Below are positions 51,842-61,795 of a DNA stretch of 64,000 bases, piece after piece. The translations under genes and the position numbers were made by a program. Below the pieces are notes generated by a model. That model was not told the DNA's origin. It saw only the letters and a program-made list of their open reading frames with translations, and ran no database searches. Within the stretch, counting starts at the first letter, position 1. Each line of letters opens with the position of its first letter. The stretch covers positions 83,240-147,239 of the forward strand of contig NZ_KB898477.1 in NCBI RefSeq assembly GCF_000377645.1. The letters run 5' to 3'. Source of the DNA: Thiomonas sp. FB-6 (GTDB taxonomy: Bacteria > Pseudomonadota > Gammaproteobacteria > Burkholderiales > Burkholderiaceae_C).

Positions 51842-51881
51842 GCTCCGGCCCGATGGGCGCCGGGGCAAGCCCGAGGGCCCG

Positions 51882-53006
51882 TCAGGGCATCGGCGACATC
51901 CAGCGCGCGCTTTGCTGGCGCACCACCTCGGGCAGGTGGCGTTCGCGCGTGTGCGCTTCGCGCAGCCACTGCGCGTCGTTGCCGCGCCCGCCCACGTCGG
52001 CCAGCAGTTCACGCAGCGCGCCGTCGGCGCTGAGCTCGATGGCGTGGGGCTCCAGGCGCATCAGGGTGCGCAGGATGTCCTCGCGCAGCGTGCGGTGCTC
52101 GCGCGTGGCCGGGTCCACGAAATTGCCGTCGAAGCCGAAGCGGCAGGCCTGGAAGCGGTTGAAGGTATAGACCAGGTAGTCGTCCTCGCAGGGCTCGAAG
52201 GGGCGCTCGGTCTGGATCCAGCGCCCCAGGGTCTGGATGTAGGCCGCGATGCGCGCGGCCTTCAGGATGGTCAGCGGAGTGTCCATCACCCGCACCTCGA
52301 TGGTGCCGTACTCGGGCTTGGGGCGGATGTCCCAGTAGAAGTCCTTCATGCTCTGCACCACGCCGGTGGCCATCATCTTGCCGAAGTACTTCTCGAAGTC
52401 CTGCCAGGTCAGCACCATGGGCGCGCGCCCGGACAGCGGGAAGGCGAACACCGAGTTCAGGCGCGCCGAGTGGAAGCCCGTGTCCTCGCCCTGCACGAAG
52501 GGGCTGGAGGCGCTCAGCGCGATGAAGTGCGGAATGAAGCGCGAGATGCAGTGCAGCGTGTACAGCGCGGTGTCGGCGTCGGGGCAGCCCAGGTGCACGT
52601 GCTGGCCGAACACGGTGAACTGCTTGCTCAGGTAGCCGTACAGGTCGGACAGCTGCAGGAAGCGAGGCTTGTCGAAAATGCGTTGATGCGCCCAGTGCTG
52701 GAAGGCATGGGTGCCGCCGCCGGCCAGGCCCACGTCCAGCTTGCGCGCGGCCTCCACCAGCGCCTCGTGGATCTCGCCGAGCTGGGCCAGCGCGTCGGCG
52801 TAGCCGCTGCAGATGCCGGTGGACAGCTCGATCATGCTCTCGGTGATCTCGGGCGTGACCGCGCCCGGCAGCTTGCGCCCCTCGAGCAGGCGCAGCAGGT
52901 CCGGCGCGCAGGGCATGAGGTCGTAGTTGTGGCGGCTGACGATCTGCAGCTCCAGCTCGACGCCGATGCTCAGCGCATCCGAGTGGGTGAAGGTTCCAAG
53001 ACTCAT
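51882..53006 (-). CDS. ybdK: YbdK-type carboxylate-amine ligase (glutamate-cysteine ligase 2 family)
   Basis: A 374-residue ATP-grasp-like ligase. It opens with [12 protein letters not shown], and conserved stretches include [30 protein letters not shown] and [10 protein letters not shown]. coli YbdK has the same length and weak gamma-glutamylcysteine synthetase activity. True substrate unknown. It lies 22 bases after the antiporter gene on the same strand and may share its transcript; it converges with msbA. Confidence 0.88.
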   Translation of the reverse strand: MSLGTFTHSDALSIGVELELQIVSRHNYDLMPCAPDLLRLLEGRKLPGAVTPEITESMIELSTGICSGYADALAQLGEIHEALVEAARKLDVGLAGGGTHAFQHWAHQRIFDKPRFLQLSDLYGYLSKQFTVFGQHVHLGCPDADTALYTLHCISRFIPHFIALSASSPFVQGEDTGFHSARLNSVFAFPLSGRAPMVLTWQDFEKYFGKMMATGVVQSMKDFYWDIRPKPEYGTIEVRVMDTPLTILKAARIAAYIQTLGRWIQTERPFEPCEDDYLVYTFNRFQACRFGFDGNFVDPATREHRTLREDILRTLMRLEPHAIELSADGALRELLADVGGRGNDAQWLREAHTRERHLPEVVRQQSARWMSPMP

Positions 53007-53028
53007 GGGGTTCTCCGCGGCCCGGGGC

Positions 53029-54243
53029 TCAGCGAGCGACGGGCGGGGCCTTGATGTCGCCGGCGCGGCCCAGCGCCCAGCGGGCGGCCAGCGTGCCGGC
53101 CAGCAGCAGCACCGCGACGGCGGCGAAGCCGGCGTCCAGCAGCATGGGCGGCAGCACCAGTTGCGAGGCGCCGAGGTCGAGCAGCAGCACGAAGCTCACG
53201 CCCGCCGCGGGGCTCAGGCTCATGCCCAGGGTCAGCGACTGGCGCCAGCTCAGGCCCGAGGGGCGCCCCAGCGCCAGCGGCGCGGCCAGCTTGGCCAGCA
53301 CGCGCAGCAGCGCCAGCGTGCAGCCGGCGCTCAGGCCCTCGACCAGCATGTGCGTGTTCAGGCTCAGGCCGATGATCAGGAACAGCAGCACCACGAGCAC
53401 GCCGCCGGCCGTGCCGAAATGCCGCGGCCATACCCGCGGGCGCTCGCTGTACAGGCGCAGCAGCATGCCGGCCAGCAGCGGCGTGAGCATGCTGGACCAG
53501 TGCAGCGCGCGGGTGATCGACAGCACCAGCAGGATCAGGCCCACCAGCAGCAGCGCCGCGCCTTCGTCGGCGAAATCGAAGTGGCGCTCCACCCAGTTCA
53601 CGGCCCAGGCCAGCACCGCCGCGGCCAGCACGGCGCCGCCGAGGGCGTAGGCCTGGCGCAGCAGCGGCTCCCACCAGTGCCCGGAGGATTGCGCGCCGAT
53701 CCAGCCGGTGAGCACCCCCACGCACAGCAGCGACAGCGTGGTGCCCAGCGCGGACAGCAGCAGCATGCGCTCGGTGACCTGGCCGCGGGCGTGGAACTCG
53801 CCGCTCAGGCGCAGCGCCACCGCGGGCGACGCGCAGGCCAGCGCGGCCGACACCGCCAGCCCCGGCATGCCGCCGAGCCCGAACAGGCTCAGCGCGGCCC
53901 AGCCCGCGAGCAGGCTCAGGCCCCATTCGCCCAGGCTGGTGAACACCAGCCAGGGGTTGGCGTGCAACCAGCGCAGGTTCACGCGGTGGCCGAGTTCGAA
54001 CAGCAGCATGGCCAGCGCCGCGTCGACCACGGCGCGGGCGCCGGGCTGCAGCGCCAGGGCCTCCAGGCCGCCGCCGCCGGCGGCGATGAGCAGTCCGGCC
54101 GCGGTGAAGCCGATCAGGCGCGGCCAGCGCAGCAGGCGCAGCACGGATTCACCCATCAGCGTGGCCAGCACGAGCGCGAGCCCGACCCACAACACGCCGT
54201 CGGCGTGCAGGGACAGGGAAGGCAAGGTGTGCAGGTAGGGCAT
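53029..54243 (-). CDS. Cation:proton antiporter (CPA2/KefB-like membrane domain)
   Basis: A 404-residue membrane protein with eleven to thirteen hydrophobic segments. Conserved CPA2 features are [14 protein letters not shown] after helix 4, [11 protein letters not shown] in the discontinuous helix and [13 protein letters not shown] in the second half. No RCK/TrkA-N regulatory domain follows, so it is the transport domain alone. The glutathione-linked ligase-type gene directly downstream recalls the glutathione control of KefB/C, but this is only suggestive. ATG at 54243 is chosen; sequence upstream of it in frame lacks hydrophobic character. Confidence 0.85.
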   Translation of the reverse strand: MPYLHTLPSLSLHADGVLWVGLALVLATLMGESVLRLLRWPRLIGFTAAGLLIAAGGGGLEALALQPGARAVVDAALAMLLFELGHRVNLRWLHANPWLVFTSLGEWGLSLLAGWAALSLFGLGGMPGLAVSAALACASPAVALRLSGEFHARGQVTERMLLLSALGTTLSLLCVGVLTGWIGAQSSGHWWEPLLRQAYALGGAVLAAAVLAWAVNWVERHFDFADEGAALLLVGLILLVLSITRALHWSSMLTPLLAGMLLRLYSERPRVWPRHFGTAGGVLVVLLFLIIGLSLNTHMLVEGLSAGCTLALLRVLAKLAAPLALGRPSGLSWRQSLTLGMSLSPAAGVSFVLLLDLGASQLVLPPMLLDAGFAAVAVLLLAGTLAARWALGRAGDIKAPPVAR

Positions 54244-54517
54244 CGGTCGGTCCGGCAGGGCACCGCGCGCAGTGAAGGCGAACGCGCGGCGTGGCGTGGA
54301 ACAAGGCCCGTGGGGACGGCGCAGCCGGCCCCGTGCGGACGCGGGCTTGTGCAGCGGCAGCCTGGGTGTGGCCGCCACGCGCCCGCAGACGGAAGGAGTC
54401 CCCGATTATAGGAACCGCAATGTCCGGCGGGCGTCCTACCTTCCGTTGCGCAGGGGATTGCGCGGGGCCGGGCTAGCCTGCCGCCCACACCGCCTTGCGG
54501 CTTCCTACAATGCCCCG

Positions 54518-57500
54518 ATGTCCTACGTGCACCTGCGAACCCACACCGAATACTCCATCGTCGACGGCAGCCTGCGGGTGGACGACGCCGTCACTGCCGC
54601 GTGCGCCGACGGCCAGGGAGCGCTGGCCATCACCGACCTGAACAACCTGTTCGCCGGGGTGCGTTTCTACACGGCGGCGCGCGACGCCGGGGTCAAGCCC
54701 ATCCTCGGCTGCGACGTGCGCATCGCAGCGCCCGAGGGAGCCTCGCAGGACGCGCCCACCGCGCTGCTGCTGCTGGTGACCAACCGCCAGGGCTACCTCA
54801 ACCTATGCGAACTGCTCAGCCGCGCCTGGCTGCACGGCCAGCGCGCGGGGCAGGCGCAGATGCAGTGGTCCTGGCTGGCCGAGGACGGCCGGCACGAGGG
54901 CCTGATCGCGCTGTGCGGGGCGCGTCAGGGCGCCATCGGGCGGGCGCTGCTCGCCGGCGACGAGGCGCGCGCGCGCCATCTGGCGCAGCAGCACCGCGAT
55001 CTGTTCGGTGACCGCTTCTACCTGGAGGTGCAGCGCAGCGGGCACGCCGAGTGCACGCGTCACGTGGCGGCCGCGGCCCGGCTGGCCGCCGAAATGGACA
55101 TCCCGCTGGTGGCCACGCACCCGGTGCAGTTCCTGGCGGAGGCGGATTTCGAGGCGCACGAGGCGAGGGTGTGCATCGCCGAGGGCGAGACCCTGGGCAA
55201 CCCGCGGCGCCAGCGCCATTTCACGCGCGAGCAGTATTTCAAGAGCAGCGCGCAGATGGGCGAGCTGTTCGCCGACCTGCCCGCGGCGCTGCGCAACACC
55301 CTGGAGATCGCGCGCCGCTGCAACCTCTCGCTGGTGCTGGGCAAGCCGCAGCTGCCGCATTTCCCGACGCCGGACGGGCAGCCGCTGGCCGAGTTCTTCC
55401 GCGCCGAGTCCTACGCCGGCCTGGAGCGGCGCCTGGAGCTGCTGTACCCCGACGCGGCGCGGCGCGAGCGCGAGCGCCCGCGCTACGTCGAGCGCCTGGA
55501 GTTCGAACTCGCGACCATCGCGAAAATGGGCTTCGAGGGCTACTTCCTGATCGTGGCCGACTTCATCAACTGGGCCAAGGACAACGGCTGCCCGGTGGGG
55601 CCGGGCCGGGGTTCCGGCGCCGGTTCGCTGGTGGCCTACAGCCTGCGCATCACCGACCTGGACCCGCTGGCCTACAAGCTGCTGTTCGAGCGTTTCCTGA
55701 ACCCCGAGCGCGTGTCGATGCCCGACTTCGACATCGACTTCTGCCAGGAGAACCGCGACCGCGTGATCGACTACGTCAAGCAGAAATACGGAGTCGACGC
55801 GGTGTCGCAGATCGCCACCTTCGGCACCCTGGCCGCGCGCGCCGCGCTGCGCGACGCCGGGCGCGTGCAGGAACTGGGCTACAACTTCTGCGACCAGCTG
55901 GCCAAGCTGATTCCCAACAAGCCGGGCCAGCACGTGACCATCGAGCAGGCCATCGGCATGGAGCCCCAGCTCAAGGAGCGCATGGAGCAGGAGGAGGAGG
56001 TCCGGCAGTTGCTGGGCCTGGCCCGGCAGCTCGAGGGGCTGCCTCGCAACATCGGCATGCACGCCGGCGGTGTGCTCATCGCCCCGGGCAAGCTCACGGA
56101 TTTCTGCCCGCTGTACGCGCAGCCCGGCAGCACCGACGCGGTGTCGCAGTACGACAAGGACGACGTGGAGGCCATCGGACTGGTCAAGTTCGACTTCCTG
56201 GGCCTGGCCACGCTGACCATCCTGGACCTGGCGCTGCGCAACATCCGGCGCAATCACCCGGAGATGGCCGAGTTCCGCATGGAGGACATCCCGCTCGACG
56301 ACCCGGCCAGCTACAAGCTCATGGCGCGCGGCGACACGGTGGCGGTGTTCCAGCTGGAATCGCGCGGCATGCAGGGCATGCTGCGCGACGCCAAGCCCGA
56401 CCGCTTCGAGGACATCATCGCGCTGGTGGCGCTGTACCGCCCCGGCCCGATGGACCTGATCCCCAGCTACTGCCAGCGCAAGGCCGGCGTCGAGGCCATC
56501 GAGTACCCGGACCCGCGCATGGCGCCGGTGCTCGAGGAGACCTACGGCATCATGGTCTACCAGGAGCAGGTGATGCAGGTGGCGCAGGTCATCGGCGGCT
56601 ACTCGCTGGGCGGCGCCGACCTGCTGCGCCGCGCCATGGGCAAGAAGAAGGCCGAGGAGATGGCCAAGCACCGGGGCATCTTCGCCGAAGGCGCGGCGAA
56701 GAACGGCATCCCCCCGGAGAAGGCCAACGAGATCTTCGACTTGATGGAGAAGTTCGCCGGCTACGGCTTCAACAAGTCGCACGCCGCGGCCTACGCGCTG
56801 CTGGCGGTGCAGACCGCCTGGCTGAAGGCGCATTACCCGGCCGAATTCATGGCGGCCAACATGAGCATCGCGCTCGACGACACCGACAAGCTCAAGGTGC
56901 TGGTGGACGACGCGCGCGCCATGGGCTTGCACATCCTGCTGCCCGACGTCAACGATGGCCAGTGGCGCTTCGACGCGGTGGACGCGCGCACCATCCGCTA
57001 CGCGCTGGGCGCGATCAAGGGCACCGGGCGCGCGGCCATCGAGGCCATCGTGGAGGCGCGCGAGGGCGGCGTCCCCTTCAAGTCGCTGATGGACTTCGCC
57101 GAGCGCGTGGACCGTGCGCGCATCAACCGGCGCGTGCTGGAGGCGCTGATCCGCGGCGGCGCCTTCGACAACCTGGATCCCAACCGCGCCACGCTGATGG
57201 CCGCGGTGGGCATGGCGCTGGAACACGCTTCCCAACGTGCCGAGCATGCCGACCAGGGCGGCCTGTTCGACATGCTGGCCGAGGAGCATTCCGCCGCTCC
57301 CGAACCCCCGCAACAGCCGCCCTGGGACCTGCGCCAGCGCCTGTCCGAGGAGAAACTGGCCATCGGCTTCGTGCTCAGCGGCCATTTGTTCGACGCGCAC
57401 GCGGACGAGGTGCGTCGCTTCGCGCCGCGCCCTCTGGCCGAGCTCACCGAATCACGCGAAAGCGTGCTGGTGGCCGGAATCGTCGCCGGGGTGCGCGTGG

Positions 57501-57997
57501 TGCAGGGCCAGCGCGGGCGCGTGGCCATCGTCACGCTGGAGGACCGCTCCGGGGTGCTCGAGACGGTGGTCAACGAGCGCGTGCTCGACACCGTGCGCGC
57601 GCTGCTGCGCGAAGACGAATTGCTGGTGTTCCAGGGCCGCGCGATGGCCGATCGCTTCAGCGGAGGCATCCGCTTCAACGTGGACGTGGTGTGGACCCTG
57701 GAGCAGGCGCGCGAACGCCTGGGCCGGCGCATCCGCATGCGGGTCAACGGCATGGGCGACGCCAGCCCGCTGGTCGAGCTGGCGCGCAGCCATGCGCCGC
57801 AGGAAGGCGACGACGGCCTGCCGCTGGAACTCGAGCTCGAACGCGGCGGCGCGCGCGCCACGCTGCGCGTGGACCGGCTGCGCCTGCGCCCGGGCGACGA
57901 CACGCTGGCCGCGCTCGGGCAACTGGCGCTGCAGGGGCAGGTGCAGGTGGTCTACGACGGCGGCGGCGAGCCGCAGCAGCCGCCGTCCTGGCACTGA
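54518..57997 (+). CDS. dnaE: DNA polymerase III alpha subunit
   Basis: The replicative polymerase, 1159 residues, normal for DnaE1. It begins with the PHP domain (YVHLRTHTEYSIVDGSLRV). The palm has the catalytic aspartates in MPDFDIDFCQENRD; VGPGRGSGAGSLVAY is the polymerase motif upstream; the tandem helix-hairpin-helix and OB-fold parts follow toward the C terminus (LVAGIVAGVRVVQGQRGRVAIVTLEDRSG). The 274 bases between it and the divergent antiporter gene hold the promoter region and no other gene. Confidence 0.97.
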   Translation: MSYVHLRTHTEYSIVDGSLRVDDAVTAACADGQGALAITDLNNLFAGVRFYTAARDAGVKPILGCDVRIAAPEGASQDAPTALLLLVTNRQGYLNLCELLSRAWLHGQRAGQAQMQWSWLAEDGRHEGLIALCGARQGAIGRALLAGDEARARHLAQQHRDLFGDRFYLEVQRSGHAECTRHVAAAARLAAEMDIPLVATHPVQFLAEADFEAHEARVCIAEGETLGNPRRQRHFTREQYFKSSAQMGELFADLPAALRNTLEIARRCNLSLVLGKPQLPHFPTPDGQPLAEFFRAESYAGLERRLELLYPDAARRERERPRYVERLEFELATIAKMGFEGYFLIVADFINWAKDNGCPVGPGRGSGAGSLVAYSLRITDLDPLAYKLLFERFLNPERVSMPDFDIDFCQENRDRVIDYVKQKYGVDAVSQIATFGTLAARAALRDAGRVQELGYNFCDQLAKLIPNKPGQHVTIEQAIGMEPQLKERMEQEEEVRQLLGLARQLEGLPRNIGMHAGGVLIAPGKLTDFCPLYAQPGSTDAVSQYDKDDVEAIGLVKFDFLGLATLTILDLALRNIRRNHPEMAEFRMEDIPLDDPASYKLMARGDTVAVFQLESRGMQGMLRDAKPDRFEDIIALVALYRPGPMDLIPSYCQRKAGVEAIEYPDPRMAPVLEETYGIMVYQEQVMQVAQVIGGYSLGGADLLRRAMGKKKAEEMAKHRGIFAEGAAKNGIPPEKANEIFDLMEKFAGYGFNKSHAAAYALLAVQTAWLKAHYPAEFMAANMSIALDDTDKLKVLVDDARAMGLHILLPDVNDGQWRFDAVDARTIRYALGAIKGTGRAAIEAIVEAREGGVPFKSLMDFAERVDRARINRRVLEALIRGGAFDNLDPNRATLMAAVGMALEHASQRAEHADQGGLFDMLAEEHSAAPEPPQQPPWDLRQRLSEEKLAIGFVLSGHLFDAHADEVRRFAPRPLAELTESRESVLVAGIVAGVRVVQGQRGRVAIVTLEDRSGVLETVVNERVLDTVRALLREDELLVFQGRAMADRFSGGIRFNVDVVWTLEQARERLGRRIRMRVNGMGDASPLVELARSHAPQEGDDGLPLELELERGGARATLRVDRLRLRPGDDTLAALGQLALQGQVQVVYDGGGEPQQPPSWH

Positions 57998-58058
57998 CAG
58001 GCCGCGAAAGGGCAGGGCGCGCCGGGGCGCCGTGCGGCGCCGGCCGCCCGGGGCCGGA

Positions 58059-59078
58059 TCAGTTCGTCTGGTCGCGCGGGCCGGCGACCACTTCCATCGG
58101 CGTCCACCAGTGGCCGTGGTCGCTGGGCAGCTTGCCCAGGCGCTTGACCGCGCGCGCCACCGCGGCGTCCCAGCTTGGCACACCGCTGGAATGCTCCACG
58201 CTGACTCCCAGCACCTCGCCCGAGTTCGGATCCAGGTTCACCGACAGCGTGACCTTCGGATTGCCGTTGATCTGGTCCACCTGCGGGTAGATCACGTTCT
58301 CGCGGATCAGCGTGGCCAGGCGCGCGGCGTAGCCGCCCGAGGGCCCCGCGCTGGTCGCCGCGGTCGCGGCCGGCGAGGCGCCGTTGCCGGCCTGGGACAT
58401 CAGGCTCTTCATGTAGTCCTGGCGGCTTTGCTGCTGCAGCTTGGCCAGTTGCTGCTCCTGGCGGCGCTCGGCGGCCAGGCGCTCGGCCTTTTCCTTGGCG
58501 GCCTTGAGCTTCGCGGCCTTCTCGGCGGCCTTCTGCTCGGCCTTCTGCTCGGCCAGCTTCTGCGCGGCGGCCTTCTGTTCGGCGGCTTTCTCGGCCGCCT
58601 TCTCGGCCGCCTTCTCGGCCGCTTTCTGCGCGGCCAGGCGCTGCTGCAGCTCCTCCTGGTGTTGCTGCGCGGCCAGCTTGGCGGCCTGTTCGCGGGCCAG
58701 TTGCTCGGCCTGCAGCTTTTTCTGTTCCTGCTCCTGCTTGCGTTTCTCGCGCAGCGCGATCTCCGCCTGGTCGGGCTGCTGCGTGACCTGCGCCTTGGGC
58801 GGCGGCGGAGGCGGCGGCGCCGGCTGGGGCTGGGGTTGGGGTTGCGGCTGGGGTTGCGGCTGCACCGGCTCCGCCGGCTTGGGCGGCGGCGGTGCGGCCA
58901 GGCGCGCGGTGGGGGCCCACAGCTCGGCCTGTACCGCCTGCGGCGTGTGGCTGTGCCAATGCACGCCGAAGGCGATCAGCACCACCAGCAACAGGTGCAT
59001 GAGCAGCGCGAGCAGCAGCGCCCGCCCGTTGCGGCGTTCGGGCGGCGGACGCAGGGCGTCGGCGGCGGGCTGGTTCAT
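58059..59078 (-). CDS. tolA: Cell envelope integrity protein TolA
   Basis: A 339-residue inner-membrane protein that spans the periplasm. One membrane helix (about residues 20-42) is followed by a Pro/Gln repeat (PQPQ, then polyproline at about 70-95), a long Ala/Lys/Glu/Gln-rich helical domain II (about 100-230, with EKAA repeats) and a compact C-terminal domain III (about 255-339) of TonB/TolA type with YPQVDQINGNPKVTLSVNLDPNSG. It links the TolQR motor to Pal-TolB. ATG at 59078 is preferred to a TTG five codons upstream. Confidence 0.93.
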   Translation of the reverse strand: MNQPAADALRPPPERRNGRALLLALLMHLLLVVLIAFGVHWHSHTPQAVQAELWAPTARLAAPPPPKPAEPVQPQPQPQPQPQPQPAPPPPPPPKAQVTQQPDQAEIALREKRKQEQEQKKLQAEQLAREQAAKLAAQQHQEELQQRLAAQKAAEKAAEKAAEKAAEQKAAAQKLAEQKAEQKAAEKAAKLKAAKEKAERLAAERRQEQQLAKLQQQSRQDYMKSLMSQAGNGASPAATAATSAGPSGGYAARLATLIRENVIYPQVDQINGNPKVTLSVNLDPNSGEVLGVSVEHSSGVPSWDAAVARAVKRLGKLPSDHGHWWTPMEVVAGPRDQTN

Positions 59079-59166
59079 GGGTGGCTTGGGCAATGCTGCG
59101 GGTTCATCGGGTTCAACGCCTGCGGGCGGCGTCGCGTTGACGCGAGGCTCGAGGGCTTCGGCGCGG

Positions 59167-59643
59167 TCAGCGGCCGCCGCCGGAGCCGGCCACGGCCAGG
59201 CCCACGCGCTGCACGCCGGCCCGCTTGAGGCGGTTGAGCAGTTTCATCACGTCGTCGTACTTGACGTTCTTGTCCGCGGCGATCATCACCGGCGTGTCGG
59301 CCAGCGTGCCGCCGGAGGCCCCGGCCAGCTGACCCACGCTTTGCGCCAGGGACTCGGGGGTCACGTCCTGGGGCTGCAGCGACGGGTCGCCGGGCTTGGC
59401 CTTCGGGTCGACCAGACGCACCTGCAGGGTCTTGTCCGCCCGCAGGTCCACCTCCACCACGGTGTCGGGGGCGCGGGTGGCCGAGCCCACCGTGGGGAGC
59501 TTGACCAGGCTGGGCGTGATCAGCGGCGCAGTGACCATGAAAATGATCAGCAGCACCAGCATGACGTCGATGTAGGGCACGACGTTGATCTCGGCCAGCG
59601 CGCGCCGGCGCGCGCCGCCCGAACGCTGCTGAATGGCGCCCAC
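59167..59643 (-). CDS. tolR: Tol-Pal motor stator protein TolR (ExbD family)
   Basis: A 158-residue protein with one helix holding the proton-path aspartate (INVVPYIDVMLVLLIIFMVTAPL) and a periplasmic domain ending in KYDDVMKLLNRLKRAGVQRVGL. The start is a GTG at 59643, two bases beyond the tolQ stop, with GGAGGT seven bases upstream inside tolQ; there is no ATG in a usable place. With TolQ it forms the proton-driven motor that energises TolA. Confidence 0.95.
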   Translation of the reverse strand: MGAIQQRSGGARRRALAEINVVPYIDVMLVLLIIFMVTAPLITPSLVKLPTVGSATRAPDTVVEVDLRADKTLQVRLVDPKAKPGDPSLQPQDVTPESLAQSVGQLAGASGGTLADTPVMIAADKNVKYDDVMKLLNRLKRAGVQRVGLAVAGSGGGR

Positions 59644-59644
59644 G

Positions 59645-60382
59645 TCAATGACCTCCGGCGTCCGAGGGGAAGCGCGAGGCGCCGGCGGCGACCCCCGTGC
59701 CCGAGCCCGGGTGCGGCGACACCTGGCGCTGCAGGATGTTGGAGAACTCCTCCATGAAGGACTCGAAGCGGATGGACAGCCGGTCGATGTCACGGGCGAA
59801 GAAGTTGTAGGCGATCACCGCGGGGATGGCCGCGAACAGGCCGATGGCGGTGGCCACCAGCGCCTCGGCGATGCCCGGCGCCACCGTGGCCAGCGTCACC
59901 TGCTGCAGGTTGGACAGCCCGACGAAGGCGTGCATGATGCCCCACACGGTGCCGAACAGGCCCACGTAGGGCGAGACCGAGGCCACGGAGGCCAGGAACG
60001 ACAGGTTGGACTCGAGCACGTCCATCTCGCGTTGCTGCGCGGCGCGCATCGCGCGGCGCGCGCCGTCGACCAGCGTGGTCGGGTCGAGGCGCCGCTCGCG
60101 CAGCTTGAGGAACTCGCGCATGCCCGAGGCGAAGATGCGCTGCAGCGGACTGCCGTGGCGCGCCGCGCCGATCGCGGCCTGGTACAGGTCGTTCAGGCTG
60201 GTGCCGGACCAGAACTCCTGCTCGAACTCGTCGGTCTTGACCCGCGCTTCCTTCACGGAAAAGTACTTGCGGAAGATCACCGTCCAGCTCGCCAGCGACA
60301 CCGACAGCAGCAGCGCCAGCACGATCTGCACGACGGTACTCGCGCCGAGCACGAGGGAAACGATGGAAAAGTTCTGGTCCAT
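59645..60382 (-). CDS. tolQ: Tol-Pal motor protein TolQ (ExbB/MotA family)
   Basis: A 245-residue inner-membrane protein with three membrane helices (about residues 15-35, 135-155 and 170-190) and the conserved SVSPYVGLFGTVWGIMHAFVGLS and IAEALVATAIGLFAAIPAVIAYN motifs. The ATG at 60382 is preferred to a TTG two codons upstream. ybgC lies 129 bases upstream on the same strand, tolR one base downstream. Confidence 0.95.
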   Translation of the reverse strand: MDQNFSIVSLVLGASTVVQIVLALLLSVSLASWTVIFRKYFSVKEARVKTDEFEQEFWSGTSLNDLYQAAIGAARHGSPLQRIFASGMREFLKLRERRLDPTTLVDGARRAMRAAQQREMDVLESNLSFLASVASVSPYVGLFGTVWGIMHAFVGLSNLQQVTLATVAPGIAEALVATAIGLFAAIPAVIAYNFFARDIDRLSIRFESFMEEFSNILQRQVSPHPGSGTGVAAGASRFPSDAGGH

Positions 60383-60511
60383 GCGCAATTGAAGATCAGG
60401 GGGAGTCGGGCCGCGAATGCAGGCCTGGAAAGGGCCTGCCGCGCGCCCTCTATTGTGCCTGGGTGGGCACGGGCGGCCCCCGCCTGCGCCCGGGGGCGGC
60501 GCGCCTGCGCC

Positions 60512-60949
60512 TCAGCCCACCGCGCGCCGGATCAGATCGGGCATGCGCTGGGGGCGGAAACTCTGCGCCTGCACGCAGGCCACCAGCACGCGCGCCTCGG
60601 CCAGCAGCGTGCGCGCCGGGTCGTCGCGCCGGATCTGCTGCACGAACTCCAGGCTGGCCGCGCCGCGCGCGCCGAAGTCCACGCCCACCAGCAGGGCGTC
60701 GTCCAGGCGCGCCGGGCTCAGGTAGCGCACCTGCGCGCTGCTGACCACGAACATCAGGCGCTCGGTGTCGGCCAGGCGCTGCTGGTCGATGCCCAGCCCG
60801 CGTAGCCATTCGGTGCGCGCGCGCTCGCAGAACTTCAGGTAGTTGGCGTAGTACACGACGCCGCCGGCGTCGGTGTCTTCCCAGTACACCCGAAGCGGCA
60901 ACACGAATCTTGCGAACGAATCACAAGGGGAAGGAGTGGTCGCTAACAT
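60512..60949 (-). CDS. ybgC: Tol-Pal-associated acyl-CoA thioesterase YbgC
   Basis: A 145-residue hot-dog-fold thioesterase. The catalytic motif VYWEDTDAGGVVYYANYLKFCERAR is near-identical to the family form and its aspartate is intact. It is the usual first gene of the tol cluster. The start ATG at 60949 is 39 bases from the divergent riboflavin synthase gene. Confidence 0.93.
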   Translation of the reverse strand: MLATTPSPCDSFARFVLPLRVYWEDTDAGGVVYYANYLKFCERARTEWLRGLGIDQQRLADTERLMFVVSSAQVRYLSPARLDDALLVGVDFGARGAASLEFVQQIRRDDPARTLLAEARVLVACVQAQSFRPQRMPDLIRRAVG

Positions 60950-60988
60950 GCCCCGCAGTGTAATGAGCCCGTCCAGGAGCCGCCCGCC

Positions 60989-61615
60989 ATGTTCACCGGA
61001 ATCATCACCGCGCTCGGTCGCATCGAATCCACCTCGGCGCTGCCCGGCGACGGCGCGGGGCTGCGTGTGAAGGTGTCCACGCCACCGGGCTGGCTCGACG
61101 GCGCGGCGCTGGGTGACAGCATCTGCTGCAGCGGCGCCTGCATGACGGTGGTGGACATGGGCCCCACGCATTTCAGTTTCGACGTCTCGGCCGAGAGCCT
61201 GCGCCGCACCTGCGGGCTGGATCAGGAAGGCGGCCTGCTCAACCTGGAGCAGTCGCTGACTCTGTCCACCCGGCTGGGCGGCCACCTGGTGAGCGGCCAC
61301 GTCGATGCCGTGGGGCGCGTGCACAGCTTCGAGCCGGCGGGGGAGTCGCGCCACCTGGTGCTGGCCGCGCCGGCCGGGCTGGCCAGCTTTTTCGCGTACA
61401 AGGGTTCGGTGGTGGTCAACGGCGTGAGCCTGACCGTCAACCGCGTCGACGACTGCGCCGACGGCAGCGCGCGCATCCACATCAATCTGATCCCGCACAC
61501 CCTGGAGCACACCAACCTGCACCTGCTGCAGCCGGGCGCCTCGGTGAACCTGGAAGTCGACCTGATCGCGCGCTACGTGCAACGCATGCTCGCGTCGCCG
61601 GCGGCCCAGGACTGA
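60989..61615 (+). CDS. ribE: Riboflavin synthase, alpha subunit
   Basis: A 208-residue enzyme that dismutates two 6,7-dimethyl-8-ribityllumazines to riboflavin. It starts MFTGIITALGRI and has two tandem lumazine-binding repeats (about residues 1-96 and 97-190), each with the VSGHVDAVGRV or ADG...-type lumazine loop; GVSLTVNRVDD is the second-repeat signature. CCAGGAGC precedes the ATG. It is the only rib gene here. It ends 54 bases before tRNA-Asn. Confidence 0.95.
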   Translation: MFTGIITALGRIESTSALPGDGAGLRVKVSTPPGWLDGAALGDSICCSGACMTVVDMGPTHFSFDVSAESLRRTCGLDQEGGLLNLEQSLTLSTRLGGHLVSGHVDAVGRVHSFEPAGESRHLVLAAPAGLASFFAYKGSVVVNGVSLTVNRVDDCADGSARIHINLIPHTLEHTNLHLLQPGASVNLEVDLIARYVQRMLASPAAQD

Positions 61616-61669
61616 GCCCGCCCGGGCCTTGCCCAGTCGGCGAATTCCGCTTTATACTGTGCGGCTTGA

Positions 61670-61745
61670 TCCCCGATAGCTCAGTTGGTAGAGCGCCGGA
61701 CTGTTAATCCGTAGGTCCCTGGTTCGAGCCCAGGTCGGGGAGCCA
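61670..61745 (+). tRNA. tRNA-Asn (anticodon GTT)
   Basis: A 76-base cloverleaf: acceptor stem TCCCCGA/TCGGGGA, D-arm AGCTCAGTTGGTAGAGC, anticodon loop CTGTTAA, T-loop GGTTCGAGCC and encoded CCA. A strong terminator follows. Sequences resembling its 3' end recur at 62551 and 63742, so it looks like the insertion target of the accessory DNA to its right. Confidence 0.97.
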
Positions 61746-61751
61746 AATTCG

Positions 61752-61783
61752 AAGCCCCAGGTCACAAGCCTGGGGCTTTTTTT
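61752..61783 (+). terminator. Rho-independent terminator of tRNA-Asn
   Basis: A 9-bp stem (AGCCCCAGG / CCTGGGGCT) with a seven-base loop and a run of seven T begins seven bases past the tRNA. A near-identical copy occurs at 62569-62599. Confidence 0.92.
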
Positions 61784-61795
61784 CGCCGTGCCTGG

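Noticed and set aside
55051..58290. A 1079-residue plus-strand frame inside dnaE
   Set aside because: It is a shadow of dnaE, which has its PHP, catalytic and OB motifs in the other frame.
58560..58760. EKAA and Gln-rich repeats in tolA as a repeat-expansion finding
   Set aside because: Low-complexity helical repeats are the normal form of TolA domain II.
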